A stretch of 64,000 nt of DNA from Bugula neritina (taxonomy: Eukaryota > Bryozoa > Gymnolaemata > Cheilostomatida > Bugulidae), in NCBI GenBank assembly GCA_964035545.1, contig OZ037765.1, positions 19,965,995 to 20,029,994 of the forward strand. Direction: 5' to 3'. The position numbers and the translations under genes are program-made. Of the stretch, positions 13,401 through 25,350 are shown piece after piece; within the stretch, counting starts at the first letter, position 1; each line of letters begins with the position of its first letter. The notes beneath the pieces are model-generated. The model did no database searches and was not told the DNA's origin. It worked only from the letters and a program-made list of their open reading frames with translations.

Positions 13401-16400
13401 TGTAGTTGACCCCTTCAGCATAAAAATTTACTTTTTCTAACATTGAAGCAAGGAAATTAACCGAGACTAACTTTTCACATTGCAATATGCATGAAAGATA
13501 TGAGGTACCACTACAATTATATGATAGACAAGTAGATAAACCACATGGAACACTCACACTGAACATTTGATTGAATACACTAGTGACCAGTGGTGTTGTG
13601 GTAGCGTATGTCATAGTAGCATGTCCTTTATCTTTCTTCAGGGGTTTCACCATCTTCGGCCTCTTCACCTTTGTTCCAAGAGTTACACCTGCAGAGATGA
13701 ACACCTTGAGTGAGAGTTACTTATGGCTTATGTTGAGTATATTGAATATATAATAGTAAAGTAACTCAAAGTAACGTTACTAATAACTCGAGTAGTACTA
13801 TAGGCGGATCACAATACACGCTATGCTAGGATTAGCACCTCCATCCACTGTATCACTGATTCTCACCAAATATTAAGAGCCTCAATATATTATGGTTATT
13901 CAACATTTACGTTGCTTTATGTACATACTGTTAAACTCTCTCTCTACGACTCAACCTAATACACGTGTTATATGCTCGATAAAGTTTATTCACTTAATAC
14001 TACAATTTATATATATTTAATATCCATCTGTTTCAGCATCACATCTTCTGATATGTTTCACGCTTACAGTTCGGTAAGAAATGCACATGTTGAGAGACTC
14101 AATGATACTACACTGGTAACATAACACCTATTATGACACATTACTGGCAGTCCTTGCCAGGTACCCTTCATACCACATGCCACACTAAACAGGTTGGTTG
14201 CAAACAGATAATTCACAGAAACCGACCAGCCAGTTTGATGAGAGATCTGATGCATGGCGTGCTGATGAGCAGATCTTCGTCGCTGTCGGCACCGGCGTCA
14301 AAGCTCTGCACCTGGTCGCATACAAACTGGGCGTGTCTTATCAGAGTGTCTTCAGTCAGTGCACAGTTAACTCCTTTAGGCAGAGTGGCTCCCTACAATA
14401 ATCTTGGTGTGCAAGACAAGGTATCAATGGTTGTCAGTCCCATGATTTGCACACAGATCAACAAGCTAGGATAAAGTGACAGTTGCATTCAACTCACATT
14501 TATATTTATTAAAGTCGCTCCAAGAATTGAGTCATGTTTAGTCAGATGCGAATGACTAATCTAGCTGAACACTCAGCATTTCTGCTGATGGGTGAAATGC
14601 TAGTCACGCATGGATGCCAATTAGCAACAACATAATATGTGAAAAACATGAAAATCTACCATACAGGTAGGCCATGCTGCAAGCTAGTTATTATTCTTAT
14701 TCTATTTGACATAGTTACACAGCTTTAATTTTCAATTTATTTTATTTGAGTGTACACAATTATAATGAGCTCTCTCAACAGAGTGTACCGAAAAAATGCA
14801 AAGTTAAATGTTGCTGAGAAATCCTATTTCGTAATGAAAAATAGACTTGTATTATAAAACCATCAATAGTGATGGAATTGTAAATTCAGAACTTATACAA
14901 TTGCTAATAATATATTGATGCAACGAAATTAATACAGAGAAAACTTGCCAAAAAATTTCTCCGACCTGCATTTACATATATTCAGCCAACGAGCCATTGA
15001 AGAGTTAGCACATAACTAAACATATTCATCTCATTGTACTGAGCTAAAGCCTAAATGCTAACCTCTAATCTCTGAAGAAGATCTTCATACGAGGCACAGC
15101 CATTCTCAAGTAGGCATGATATTACCAGGTTACTCATGAACGTCTTTTCTTTAACCACACTCATGTGTCCGGAATATTCTACACTTGGCTCCATCAGGAA
15201 GTACTCAGCAAAGGCTACAACAATACTTTAAAATGGTAATTGTGACATTTGACCCCCAGTTGCGGGAGCTTGAAACAAGAGTGCTAGTTGGTATGACTTG
15301 TCTTCTCTTTAAAACAACCAAATAATATGAGTCATATTGGATTGCTGCTCATCACACGAATAGTAAAATGTTGTACGAGCAAGGCACAAGCAGCACAACA
15401 ATTATAGTAAACAAGGAACATATAAATCTTTTGAACAACTCAGCTGGAATATTCTATCCTGTAAAACAATGTTATGTTAAATACAACCCACCTGTGCTGA
15501 ATCCAATCACAGGGAAATAGCCATCAAATCCGTGGACAAACCACTCATTGATGGGACCCATCTCTTCAGTAGCAATACCACCCTCATTCGAACCATCATC
15601 AGCATATATGGGTTTCACGTGTCCACAGAAATACAATTCTTTATTCTTCTCTATAAGGCCATCGTCAAATGAGCACAAATGTCTGCATTTTCCATACACA
15701 CTGCAAGACACAAAATGCATTTTTATTCTATACCCAACTGTTCTGAATGTGTAACATTTCACATGCAATGGCTAATGGCAAATATGTAATGCATCAAGTA
15801 ATATACTCTTTTTATTAAAAAAGAAACATATAAGTTAATCTACATGTTTGCTAACTACTATTGACCATGCCAGTAGCGTAGCTTGAAGTATGAATCGTAT
15901 TCTCCTGACAATTATTTCATTAAAAACAAGCAAATAAATGAATTTACATGCTGGAATTTGTGATAAATACTCTAGGCAGTCAGTTGAAGGAGAGACAAAC
16001 CTGAAACCTGTGATCTTGTGTTGGACTCTTTCATCAGTCATAGCTGAGCTGTCTTCTTCATAGATGTTTAGCTCAGGGTTAGTTAGAGTTATGTACTCCG
16101 CGTTGGAATTCTTAGGTGGATTCACTGTGACCAGGTCATCATCCAAATATTGCCGGCAGTCGGGACATCTTTTCAGGGCAGAAGACAAACCAGTAGATGA
16201 CGAACTACAATAGATATAAACTCCATTAACATAGCATGGGTTGGCTACCATTCATAACTATACTATATATTATATGCCATCAGCCCTAGTCATAATTTCT
16301 CCTGAGCCACACATGGAAAATTCCTTAGCCCACTTTAGTCATAAAAAAACTCTTTCCACCAGGGGCTTCTCAAAGGGATAGTGGTTATAAACTTGAGCAA

Positions 16401-18787
16401 GTTATATATTATATGCCAGCAATAAATACTATCATATATACAGGACGCTACCTTTCAGAACTTTCGGCTTTCATTTTTTTCTCGCTACCATCTGTTGTTG
16501 AGGAGCTTTTACGCTTTCCAGCCATCGAGGCAAACATGGACATAATAGACTGTTGACCTTTGATCTTTGCTGCCCTCCCCAAACTATCTGATACACATAA
16601 GATTGAAAAACAATTAGTAGGGCATGAATAAAATGTTTTTATTTAAAAAAGTAATACAAGTTTAATTACTTTTCAAAGCCATGAGTGTAGTTGAAATGAT
16701 AGTGACTTTACAAAATTATATTCTGTTACCCAAAACTATAATTGTACAACCATGTCACATAATAACTGTAGTATTATATATTCAAGAGAAGTTTTTCAAA
16801 CAATTTTATTCCATTACTTCGATATTAAGCAACAATTACTCTTATAACTTTATTAGATAACAAACTTAAAAAAATATTTTAATTTAGGGTGTTTTCAGCT
16901 ACTTACTTGCATAATTGCTTATAAAATGTAAAACAATGTGACAGAATCATTCTATTATGCTTCCTGAAGGCCTTAGAGAAATAAAAATAATTACTATTAT
17001 TAAATCAATTTTAATAAATATTTATGGTCAGCTAACTGAAGAGTTGTCTTCACATTACATCATTCTATCGGCAACCCTCTGTAGTTTTTTTGAACTTAAG
17101 AAGTAATCTAGTATTGTAATAAAATGACACTAGAAAATTCCACTGTTCATCAAACATTCACAATTGGCCCACAAATTCGGTTGCCAAAAAATTGAAAATT
17201 GCTGGATGCACAACGTGACATTATACATTATACAACATGGAGGCTAATAACCTGTACTATTGTTTCATAGTACACGTACCTACTAATTTCTACATTTGAT
17301 TATTTTTGTAACTTAACTGCAAAACGCAAAGGTTTTATTTTAACAGTTATTATATAACTTTTGGTAATATTGCATCATTTGCATGCACCTTATCAGTTAT
17401 CTCATCATATTTTACAGGATATACTTTAAAACATTATATTTATACCTGCATCCTGGCTGCTATAAAAAAATAAGCAAAAAAGACAAAACAGATCGTAATA
17501 TTTACTAAAGAAACTTTTTAGAACATCAAGTGAAAATTTAAGATAAAAAATACGTTAAAGCTAAATATATGTTGAAGATGAGGCAATTTTCAAACCTTTT
17601 CCACTAGGTGGTTTCGTTTCAACCACCTCAAGATCTGTATCCATGGTATTGTTCTCTTTTTCTCCATCACTAGTGGACTCTTTAGGCTCATACTCGGAGA
17701 GTATCTCAAGAACTTTTCTAGTAAACCCTTCCTAAGTTAAAAAAGCTGTTGACAATCTAATGCTTTCTGCAATTTAATGACTGGACAAAAAATTTACACA
17801 ATTAACAACATAAGCAACACAATTACTCTAACAGCACAACTACTCTAACTATTATGATACCTACAAACCTTGTCAATCGTCTTCTGTTTATTTTGCTTTT
17901 TGATATCTGAAAGTTTTTCTAAAACTGATTCAGGCAAATATTCGTCGATTTCACCCAGCATGTGGTTGATGTAATTCTAAATTGGAAAATGATTGCAATA
18001 TATGAATATTCAATTCCTGTATGCTTTATTTAATGAAATGATGTACTAACAATTATTATTATAAGAAAAATTCTATTATTTATTGTTTCAAACACAAGGA
18101 AGCTTATTTTCTAACCTTTTGACTTGTCTGCCCATTTTCATATTCTTTATACAAGCTTGATATTCTAAAAGAAATAACTACAGTTGAAGTAAACAGCAGT
18201 AGACAAAGAGAATTTTTTTTCCAAATTTAGAAAAGATGAACTAGCAATAACACCATTCTTAGAACAGTTTTTTCTGGATAAATGGTTTTAATTTCCTCCT
18301 TAAATAATGTTCAACAAATGGTAGTAAAGATTTATATGAATATGCTACCACCCACATAATAGGGTTTTTAAACTATTTCTATAATTGTCCCTTAACTTCC
18401 AAAGTATTGCACAATTCAACTGGAAATTCTGAACTTGCAGTCTGCATTCAACGATGTGCTGCTAAAACTGTGAGACATTCAATATACCAACAATCGTGTT
18501 TCAATTGAATGGCATTTATTAGAGCTATAAGTTTAACTGATGCCAGGAATGACACTGTAAAAATAATAATGCATGAACAACTAGCTAAAATGTTTACAAA
18601 ATACATAATGTAGTTGCAGCTTTACCATTAAAATAATTAGGGCTACACAATATGATCATAGCACATGGACAATGTTAGAAACTAGATGTACATGTCAAAG
18701 AAAAGGTACTACAAAAAATATTACTTGGAATTATTACCTAATTAGTTCCATAAATTGCTGTGCAAAATCTAGCAAATAATCTACCAT
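1402..18787 (-). CDS. DNMT1: DNA (cytosine-5)-methyltransferase 1, complete, 29 exons
   Basis: Maintenance CpG methyltransferase acting on hemimethylated DNA in the nucleus. Coding exons from the start: 18787-18738, 18164-18116, 17976-17869, 17731-17596, 16587-16452, 16204-16001, 15700-15492, 15214-15063, 14392-14227, 13688-13558, 13239-13085, 12521-12408, 12319-12095, 11525-11313, 10378-10273, 9789-9607, 9314-9151, 7620-7413, 7225-7166, 6581-6497, 6036-5885, 5471-5340, 5055-4853, 4250-4139, 3952-3803, 3393-3233, 2524-2284, 2119-2003, 1494-1402. Every junction is GT-AG and phases join without a break to 4215 nt (1404 aa), close to the usual invertebrate length and shorter than human (1616). 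Domain order is DMAP1-binding-like N-terminus, PIP box, RFTS, CXXC finger, two BAH domains, C5-methyltransferase. The start is the first ATG after an in-frame TAA; exon 1 is short and least certain. The (GK)n linker of vertebrates is absent. Confidence 0.96.
2249..2278. repeat. (TCAA)n tetranucleotide repeat beside a DNMT1 splice donor
   Basis: About seven imperfect TCAA units end a few bases inside the intron that follows exon 2524-2284; in the sense direction the intron begins gtcag then TTGA repeats. Confidence 0.85.
6285..6475. repeat. AT-rich tandem repeat in DNMT1 intron 20
   Basis: Three to four imperfect copies of a roughly 45-bp unit built around TATTATAAATACAACATATA. The array ends about 20 bp before the donor side of exon 6581-6497. 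Confidence 0.75.
7629..8569. repeat. 23-bp minisatellite, about 41 copies, in DNMT1 intron 17
   Basis: Nearly perfect head-to-tail copies of a 23-bp unit (plus strand TATACTAGAGTGTAGT followed by TATACTG), with few substitutions, so the array is young. There are no unique spacers. It begins within 10 bp of the acceptor of exon 7620-7413, and each unit, read in the DNMT1 direction, resembles that acceptor (CTAGTATACAG). Confidence 0.95.
11742..11830 (-). mobile_element. SINE fragment (3' part)
   Basis: On the minus strand this matches the 3' body of the window's tRNA-derived SINE family: the CTTCTCACAGGGATGG block and the terminal CTATAAACCCAC. The tRNA-like head is absent. Confidence 0.75.
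12914..13069 (+). mobile_element. tRNA-derived SINE with target-site duplication, in DNMT1 intron 11
   Basis: Starts GGAGCAGCCGTGGTCTAGCGG (pol III A box) and contains GGCCATTGGTGATGTTAGG and the terminal GTGACTATAAACC block. Flanking direct repeats TTAAAAATAAA at 12903-12913 and 13070-13080 mark the insertion. The body is shortened internally compared with the copy at 50208. Confidence 0.88.
13085..13239 (-). other. DNMT1: DNMT1 CXXC zinc finger exon
   Basis: The exon contains [19 protein letters not shown], then [14 protein letters not shown], and runs into CPNMA in the next exon. All eight zinc-binding cysteines of a CXXC domain can be counted, and the KFGG DNA-contact loop is intact, so binding to unmethylated CpG should be preserved. 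The donor is GCAG|gtag; a SINE target-site duplication begins only 4 bp inside the intron. Confidence 0.95.
14227..16204 (-). other. DNMT1: DNMT1 replication-foci targeting sequence (RFTS), exons 6-9
   Basis: Exons 16204-16001, 15700-15492, 15214-15063 and 14392-14227 encode the RFTS domain, which in the family binds ubiquitinated histone H3 and can occlude the catalytic site. Visible family signatures are [67 protein letters not shown] and [13 protein letters not shown]. The Cys pairs of the domain's zinc site (CPDC and CRHLC) are present. Confidence 0.93.
16280..16402 (+). mobile_element. 5'-truncated SINE with 16-bp target-site duplication
   Basis: Matches only the 3' half of the family (AGTCATAATTTCTCCTG through GGTTATAAAC). 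The 16-bp direct repeat TATATATTATATGCCA flanks it exactly at 16264-16279 and 16403-16418, showing target-primed insertion of a truncated copy. It lies in the DNMT1 intron between exons 5 and 6. Confidence 0.88.
16452..16587 (-). other. DNMT1: DNMT1 exon 5 with candidate PCNA-binding PIP box
   Basis: This exon reads [17 protein letters not shown] followed by a Ser/Lys-rich tract. The Q-x-x-I-x-x-F spacing next to basic residues fits a PIP box, and it sits at the same place as the human one (between the N-terminal helices and RFTS). The basic GKRK could also serve in nuclear import. The PIP assignment is inference from motif and position. Confidence 0.75.
17596..18787 (-). other. DNMT1: DNMT1 N-terminal DMAP1-binding-like region (exons 1-4)
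   Basis: Four exons encode about the first 115 residues. The helical stretch with [23 protein letters not shown] and [11 protein letters not shown] aligns in order with the human N-terminal segment that binds DMAP1. After it comes an acidic, low-complexity tail ([14 protein letters not shown]). Exon 1 supplies only 16 codons plus two bases; it was chosen because its phase matches exon 2 exactly and an in-frame stop lies about 15 codons upstream. Confidence 0.8.
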
Positions 18788-19250
18788 TACTACTACTAGA
18801 CCAAACCTGGAACAAACCTGATATTTAGTTTAATCAAAGTTACTTACAAACTAAGTGCTTAGTTTTACACTAAACTATCAACAAATTTATGGATTAGCAG
18901 AACCTCAAAAACAAAATAAAATAGGTGGATGTCAGATTAACAGAAATAAAGACTATAGAATATTTACTTGGTATGTTGTTTCAATGCAACTATATCACTA
19001 TTAGTTAGCCACTTGCAGTTTGACTTGTATAAACAAGATTGACTGAAAATACACTACAACTAAACAAATTTTATTTTTAACATTGCAGATACTTTTTCAA
19101 TGTTGGATTAATTTCTCCCTAGTTCACTGATTCAACGCAGAATTGAGAATGCTCAAAACATTAGGAATAAATAAAAAATTAGAACTATATTATGATTATC
19201 TAATCAAATATAAAATGTTAAATTTAAAGAAATTATTATTTTATAAGGCA
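18788..19250. other. Upstream flank of DNMT1, no gene seen
   Basis: AT-rich. It should hold the DNMT1 promoter on the minus strand, but I see no clear TATA box, initiator or CpG-rich patch. Confidence 0.4.
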
Positions 19251-19258
19251 TGGTCAAA

Positions 19259-19785
19259 GGTTTCATTCCAGATAAACGCTTTTCACTTAGACGCTTCCCA
19301 GTTAGACGCTATTTTTTTGGTACAATATATTATACAGTAATATACCTATACATGCCTATATAACTGTTGTATTGATTGTTAGACATGAAATAATAGTTAA
19401 TGTAAACATGAATTATCTGGAACATTTCAATTTTCACGGATTTGTGTCGGACAAAAAACAGTAATACATTAATAATGGACACTATCATTAATGAATACTC
19501 ATTAATGACATATTTTTTCAAACAAGAAGTATAGAAAATGCAAAATTAAGAAGTTATTGCATATCAAAGAAATTTATTTAAGTGCTAAATAACAAACAAT
19601 GGATCCAAATTTATTTAAATATACATACATGTATATTTCAATAATATTCAAATAAATTGCACATAAAATACATTATGTATTGTATAAATAAATAGTGTCT
19701 AACTGGGAAGCGTCCATATGGGAAGCGTCCAAGTGGAAAATTTAAGCTAGCATCTAATCGGGAAGCGTCTATCTGGGATGACACC
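19259..19785. mobile_element. Non-autonomous DNA transposon (MITE) with structured ends
   Basis: The ends are inverted repeats: the left end begins GGTTTCATTCCAGATAAACG and the right end, reverse-complemented, begins GGTGTCATCCCAGATAGACG. Inside both ends a motif close to AGACGCTTCCC recurs (two to three times on the left, four to five on the right), like subterminal transposase sites. Flanks TGGTCAAA (19251-19258) and TAGTCAAA (19786-19793) look like an 8-bp target duplication with one change, which would suggest the hAT or P group. There is no coding capacity. Confidence 0.82.
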
Positions 19786-19799
19786 TAGTCAAATGGTAA

Positions 19800-20350
19800 T
19801 AACTTCATGTTATTATTATGAATATTATAATTATTAAATTTACTTACAGTTTTATTATCTATTTAGTACTAATGCTATTAGCATTAAACCAAGTAACTGT
19901 ATAAGTAGTATTACTTCACTATTAGTATTGCAAATAAGAACTAATTTAAATTTAAATTTGTATGGTATTTATATTCATATTGACTTTGAGTTACCGTACT
20001 TATTATCACATTCATATTGAATTTGATATATGCATTCCTATCAATAACTAATACATATAATATGTTATTAATTATCATTATCAATAAACATCATTATGAT
20101 GATCATAATCATAACCGTTGAGTGATAACCGATAACAGTAAATCATATTTTATAATTTAAGAAATTATAATGAATATCAATATGATATTGACTATCATTA
20201 TTATTATCATCATCAACTGGTTGTATCACACTTCACAGCTTTTTGATGGTGTAATCGTTTACCATCACTGATAGGCCATCAGCCTAGTTCCACTAGACTT
20301 GAAGGGATAGATCTAGAACTTTTCTCAAATATAAAGTATTATATTTATTA
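19800..20350. repeat. Degenerate AT-rich simple sequence left of the LINE
   Basis: Dense runs of ATCATTATC, GATAATC and TAATACATA words on both strands, with no fixed unit and no coding signal. Similar sequence resumes after the LINE at 22090. Confidence 0.55.
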
Positions 20351-20379
20351 TTATGTAACTCCTAGTTTTTGTTTTTTGG

Positions 20380-22075
20380 AGGACACGGACACGATGATCT
20401 TTGTGAAGGATAGCAAGGGAAGAATCTTGTGTGGAGACGATGGTATAAAGAAAATATTGGGGAGAATACTGTGATAATATGCTCAACACTAAAAATTACA
20501 GGATGGACTTATTAGAAATGATAGAATAGAGGGACCGATGAAGCAGATAAGGGAATTCGAAGTCAAAATACAGCTAGAAAAGATGAAAAATAGAAAGGCA
20601 ACTGAACCAGATGAGTTCCCCCATAGAGGTTGTGAAGAGACTCGAGCATACAAATCTAGCTTGGATGACGCTGTACTACAGGATGTACAGAAAAATGGGA
20701 TACCACTAGAATGGAGAAAAAGCAAGATTACACTACTGTATAAGCATAAAGGAGATCCTTTAAACTGCTCAAACTATAAAGGAATAAAGCTTCTCAGTCA
20801 CTGCCTAAAGCTCTGGGAGCGAGGCTCAGGGAAATGAGTAAGACCAGCAGCAAGCAATATGGCTTTCAGAAGGGGAAGTCAACAACACAGCCCATGTTTT
20901 ATCTAAGAATTTTCCAGGAAAAAATGAGGGTACACCAAAAAGACTTGCATATGATCTTCGTCAATCTAGAAAAAGTATACAATGCGGTACCTAGAGAGTA
21001 GAGACCTAATCTGGAACTGACCGAGGAAGCGTGGAGTTCCAGAGACATATGTAAGTGCCATCAAAGACATGTACCAGGGCAGCAAAACATCAGTTGTGAC
21101 AAGTGTAGGTGAAACAAATGAGATGGATATAGAAGTAGGATTACATCATAGATCTGCACTAAGCCCTTGCCTTTTCATCATGATCTTGGATGTCATAACT
21201 GAGGAGATTCAGGAAGACACGCCATAGGCAATGTTATTTGCTGATGACCTTGTTCTTTGTGATGAGACCAGGGAGAGGATGGAAAAGAGACTAGAGAACT
21301 GGAGGGGGGGGGGTTTAGAGGATGCAGGTTTAAAAGTTAGTAGGTCAAAGACAGAACATCTGCATAGTCGGATATCTACAAAGGAGAGAGATGAAGGAGT
21401 ATGATGGAGAAGGTTCAACTGATCTGCCGCAGGTATCAGCATTCAAATACCTGGAAACCACAATAGACCAAGAAGGAGGATGTGGAACTGAAATTCCAGA
21501 GAGGATAGAGAAGGGACGGAATAGATGGAGAGAGTTGTCAGGAGTGCTTGTGATAAGAAAATTCCCACTAAGCTCGAGGTTCTGTTGTACAAGATGGTAA
21601 TGAAACCTACACTGATGTATGGAAATGAGATCTGACCAGTGACTCAAGGACAAAAGGACACAATAAGTGCAACTGACATGAGGGTGCTCTGACACATTTA
21701 CAATATAGACTGAGAAAAACCATGTAACAAATGATAATATAAGGCCAAAATAGAAGCGATCGCAATAGGCATGAAGAGGAAACATCTTCAATGGTATAGA
21801 CATACGTACGGTACGCAAAAGAGATAAAGAGGAAGATAATTTAGAATGGTGGTTGAGATGAAGATACAGGGAAAGAGAAACTCAGAAAGAGAGGGAGGCC
21901 AAAGAAAAGGTGGGTGGATACAGTGAATGATGACATGCTGAGATGAGACCTCTCAGATGAAGGTGTTGATGACGGAATCAGGTGGCATTTTCTGATAGCA
22001 CTTAAAGCCCTGCAGGACCAGTACCACCACCTATCCCGGACCACAGCGGACCAAGTGAGAAAGGTGAGAAATTAT
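20380..22075 (+). pseudogene. Decayed non-LTR retrotransposon (LINE) reverse transcriptase
   Basis: Broken reading frames over about 1.7 kb can be read in order as a LINE polymerase: KDSKGRILCGDDGIKKI, KMKNRKATEPDEFP, WRKSKITLLYKHKGDPLNCS, NYKGIKLLSHCLKLWE, YGFQKGKSTTQPMF, the catalytic FADDLVL, LLYKMVMKPTLMYGNEI, and a C-terminal HLQWYRH then GRPKKRWVDTVNDDM. Several stops and at least two frameshifts interrupt it and no endonuclease is left, so it is dead. It resembles the RTE-like group found in many animals, but the clade needs a search. Confidence 0.88.
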
Positions 22076-22089
22076 CATTATGTAAATCC

Positions 22090-23950
22090 TAGAAGTAGAT
22101 AGAACATAAACATCAAAACTTAGTGATACTGATAATCATAATTTAATATTAATTATTAAATTTAATATCTCATTAAATGATTAACGAATCATCATTAAAT
22201 TTAATGATTAAAAATGAATTTAATAAATAATAAATTAAAATAATAAATTTTATGAATAAAAATTAAAATAAAACTTTTCAGCTTGGTACGGCTTACCTTT
22301 CTCTAGTATCAGTAGGTAACATGCTATAATTTAAAGCTGATTGAGCCATTTTATTACTTTTAAAATATCATTCAATAAAAATTTGATCTAAAAGTTAGCC
22401 AGCTCAGCCTAAAACCACTTAAAATTGATGCCTACAGTTACACACTCCTTTCTTACAAGTAAAAAGTATTCCCGCCACTCGGTATCCAATAGAACGTATT
22501 GGTAATTTCCCAACAATCAGTACAAAAATGTGGTTTCAATGAAGGTTCTATAGCGTATCATTTCGGAGATCGCTTGATGCAGCACGACTTTTGGAATCAC
22601 TTCAAGCATTGGTTAGTAGAAGGTCTCAAATTGGCAGTTGTAGTTCGGACATTGGAATCTCAATATTATTATAAACGCACACTGCATTCGGTGGCTCTAA
22701 AGTTGATGCTGCATTTAGCAACTTCTTATAATGTTATTATAATATTTTCGTGAAAAAGCTGTCTTTTTCCGACAGTTGCGTCTTGCGTCACAAATACTTT
22801 AGCGAGCCTTGTTTAAAACATTAACTCTTGCTTCCTGTGTTTATTATAATAATCATTGACAGGAACTGCATAATTGATAATTAATCATGGTGATTACCAT
22901 AAAATAAATTCAAATTGACAATCCAAGACTTTAACTAATGATAATTATTATTTGAGTTAATAGTTTATACGAATATGCTTTAAATTTATGATAATGCGTC
23001 AAAATTCGTGTTTTATTTCATTTTTTTCACAATTGACGCATTGTCATTGTGATTGTTAATGTAATCAGTAACTCTAACTGTAATTCTGTAATGTAATCAT
23101 AATCATAATATAATAATCTAATGTACTTATAGTTATAGTTATACTTGTAGTTGCGTTATACTTATTGTGATTGTGGAAGATAGTACTAGTGGTAGTAGTA
23201 GTAGTAGTACTAGTAGTAGTTCTACTTCTATTAGTACACCTAGACTTTTACTTCTTAGTTCTTAATCTTAGACTTAGGGCTAGGCAGTTGAAGTTTCTGT
23301 TAATGTAAATGTTAGTCTCTTACTCTTAGTGTTAGTGTCAGTTAGTTACTAGTAATGGTTAGTGATACTAATAATCTAAGTCATAGTGATACTGATAGTG
23401 TTCCTCATAATCATACTGAGTTACTCTAACTTTTAGTTTTAGAGTTTTACTTTAGTTCTTTACTTCAGACTTCAGAGTTTCAGTTTAATCTAGCCCTATG
23501 TGAATGTCTATACTTTTTAATTTCAAGTCTGAGACTGATTTTAGTTTAACTTTAAATTTAAGTTCAGTCTAGTCACACTTACTGAATCTACTTTTAGCTT
23601 TCTATTTAGAGTTGGGGGGCTTAGCGTTTCGGCTTTTAGTTTTAGTGATGATAATGAGTATGATAACTGTGCTTATAGTTATACTTATACTAGTACTTAC
23701 ACTAGTTACACTATAGCTCAACATCAATATGAATATGAGTATTAAATTTTAATTTGATGCTAGATCAACAAAATTTTGATTTAACCAATGCAAATATCAA
23801 TATCAATATGAAAAATGAAGAGTTATAACCTATAACTGTATAAATGAAAATATTAGTATAGGAATAGCTGTTATCATCATCAGTAAGTATATGAGTATGA
23901 CTATAACTTAAAGTCAATTTCTAAATACAATGTTCTACCTAACTCGGACT
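22090..23950. repeat. Long field of degenerate simple repeats
   Basis: From about 22850 the DNA is a mosaic of short words such as TTAGTG, AGTGATACT, TAATCATAA and ATAGTTATACT, with a clean (TAG)n core near 23190-23222. It looks like a simple-repeat array that has mutated heavily. A small 84-codon ORF at 22499-22753 sits in the more complex 22440-22800 part; I recognise no family and do not call a gene. Confidence 0.5.
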
Positions 23951-25350
23951 TCAAACAGTTAGCGTGGTTTCCGATAATGTTTCTCTTATGATGTGTAATA
24001 TCTCTTTCTTCTGTGTAGATTAGATCATGTTAAAGAATGAAGAGAGGGTGCTTATTTTTGCACTTGGTAAGTATTTATACTGTCATTGATGAAAAGCATT
24101 TAAAAAGGAAGCATTTTTCTCAAAAATTGTTTGATAATAGGCGTGGAAGGCTGTTGCACAACGTTTTGTAATAAAAAGAATAGACTGACCCCTCCCCCTC
24201 CCTACCAAAAGTTGTACATGTAAGTAGTTCAACCAAGTACAGAGTTATTTTAATTATAACCATTTTACAAGATAAAAATATATTAGTCATTTTAGTGTAA
24301 TGATGCACATGATTTTTATAATTAACTAAAATTGCAACAAAAAAGCTATTTAACTTGCTGCTGTTAATTGTGTGAATTGTTTCATGCATGACATTATAGA
24401 TGTCACTTGTTGAGTACTTCTTATTATGCAGTAATTATGTTTTACTTGTATAATTTTATCTAAAAGCTCTCCAACTAGCAATAATTACTGGTAAAAATCT
24501 AGTTATTATTTATATGACAGTATATGTGAAGACAATTTTATGTTCACAAAACAGTGATGTTTTTGTACCATACATGTATAGTTAAGAAAGCTTGTACGTT
24601 TATCAGTTGAAGACAAATTTAGCTGGGATGTAATATCGGTGTGTAGGCAAGCAAGCATCGTCTTACATAAAATGTATTGACTAAATCTTAAGATCACAAG
24701 ACTCCTGCAAACACAACTTCGCCCAGTCATGGGTTAGACTCGTGAAAAGGCATTGATTTTAGTTCAACTGTTGATTCTAATTTTAACTATACAGTCTATA
24801 ACTTCCTCAACAAACTTTTAGTGGCACCTCTTTTGTGTTCAACTCTATTTGCTTGAGACAAAATAGATTAAAGCAGAAATAAATTCTAAAATTTTTATGG
24901 TTTGTTCATTTGATAACACATATTCTCTAAACTTCTTGCATCACAAAAATTACAAACAAACTTCGCATTTGATCATTTTTTCACTTTTTATCAAAAAAAT
25001 AGATGAAAATGTGCAGCAAAGTAAAAAAAGTAATACAAAAATGTAAAAGATTATTTATATTATCTCTAAATCAAACTTTAGGTAAAACATTTAGACTAAT
25101 CTTTGAGATAAGAATGGGACCAATTTTAAGTAGTATTAACTTAAGTGAGTAGTTAGATGTTTGTATGTTACTTGTTGCTATTTAGCTTTAATAGGTGAGT
25201 TGTTGTATTATCTGACTAAAGAGGAACTGTGTGATACTTCTTGGTGAAAATCCTAAATAGATTATCAATTGATATCATTGCTAAAAAAAGTCTATACATT
25301 TAGAGATGGTCATTGAAAAAAAGTTTCTGTATTAAAATATACCACTATTA
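23951..25350. other. Upstream flank of the TMEM8 gene, nothing recognised
   Basis: AT-rich, no coding exon detected. The TMEM8 promoter and any 5' UTR exon should be here; I could not identify a core promoter. Confidence 0.4.

Noticed and set aside
17446-17459. 14-nt mini-exon in DNMT1 between exons 4 and 5
   Set aside because: Splice-like borders exist, but including it destroys the reading frame of the PIP-box exon; direct joining keeps the frame.
20538-20837. Intact reverse transcriptase gene
   Set aside because: Frames are broken by stops and shifts before and after; only a remnant of a LINE.
22499-22753. 84-codon plus-strand ORF as a gene or TMEM8 upstream exon
   Set aside because: No family signature and no phase-compatible link to 25351; composition fits non-coding flank.
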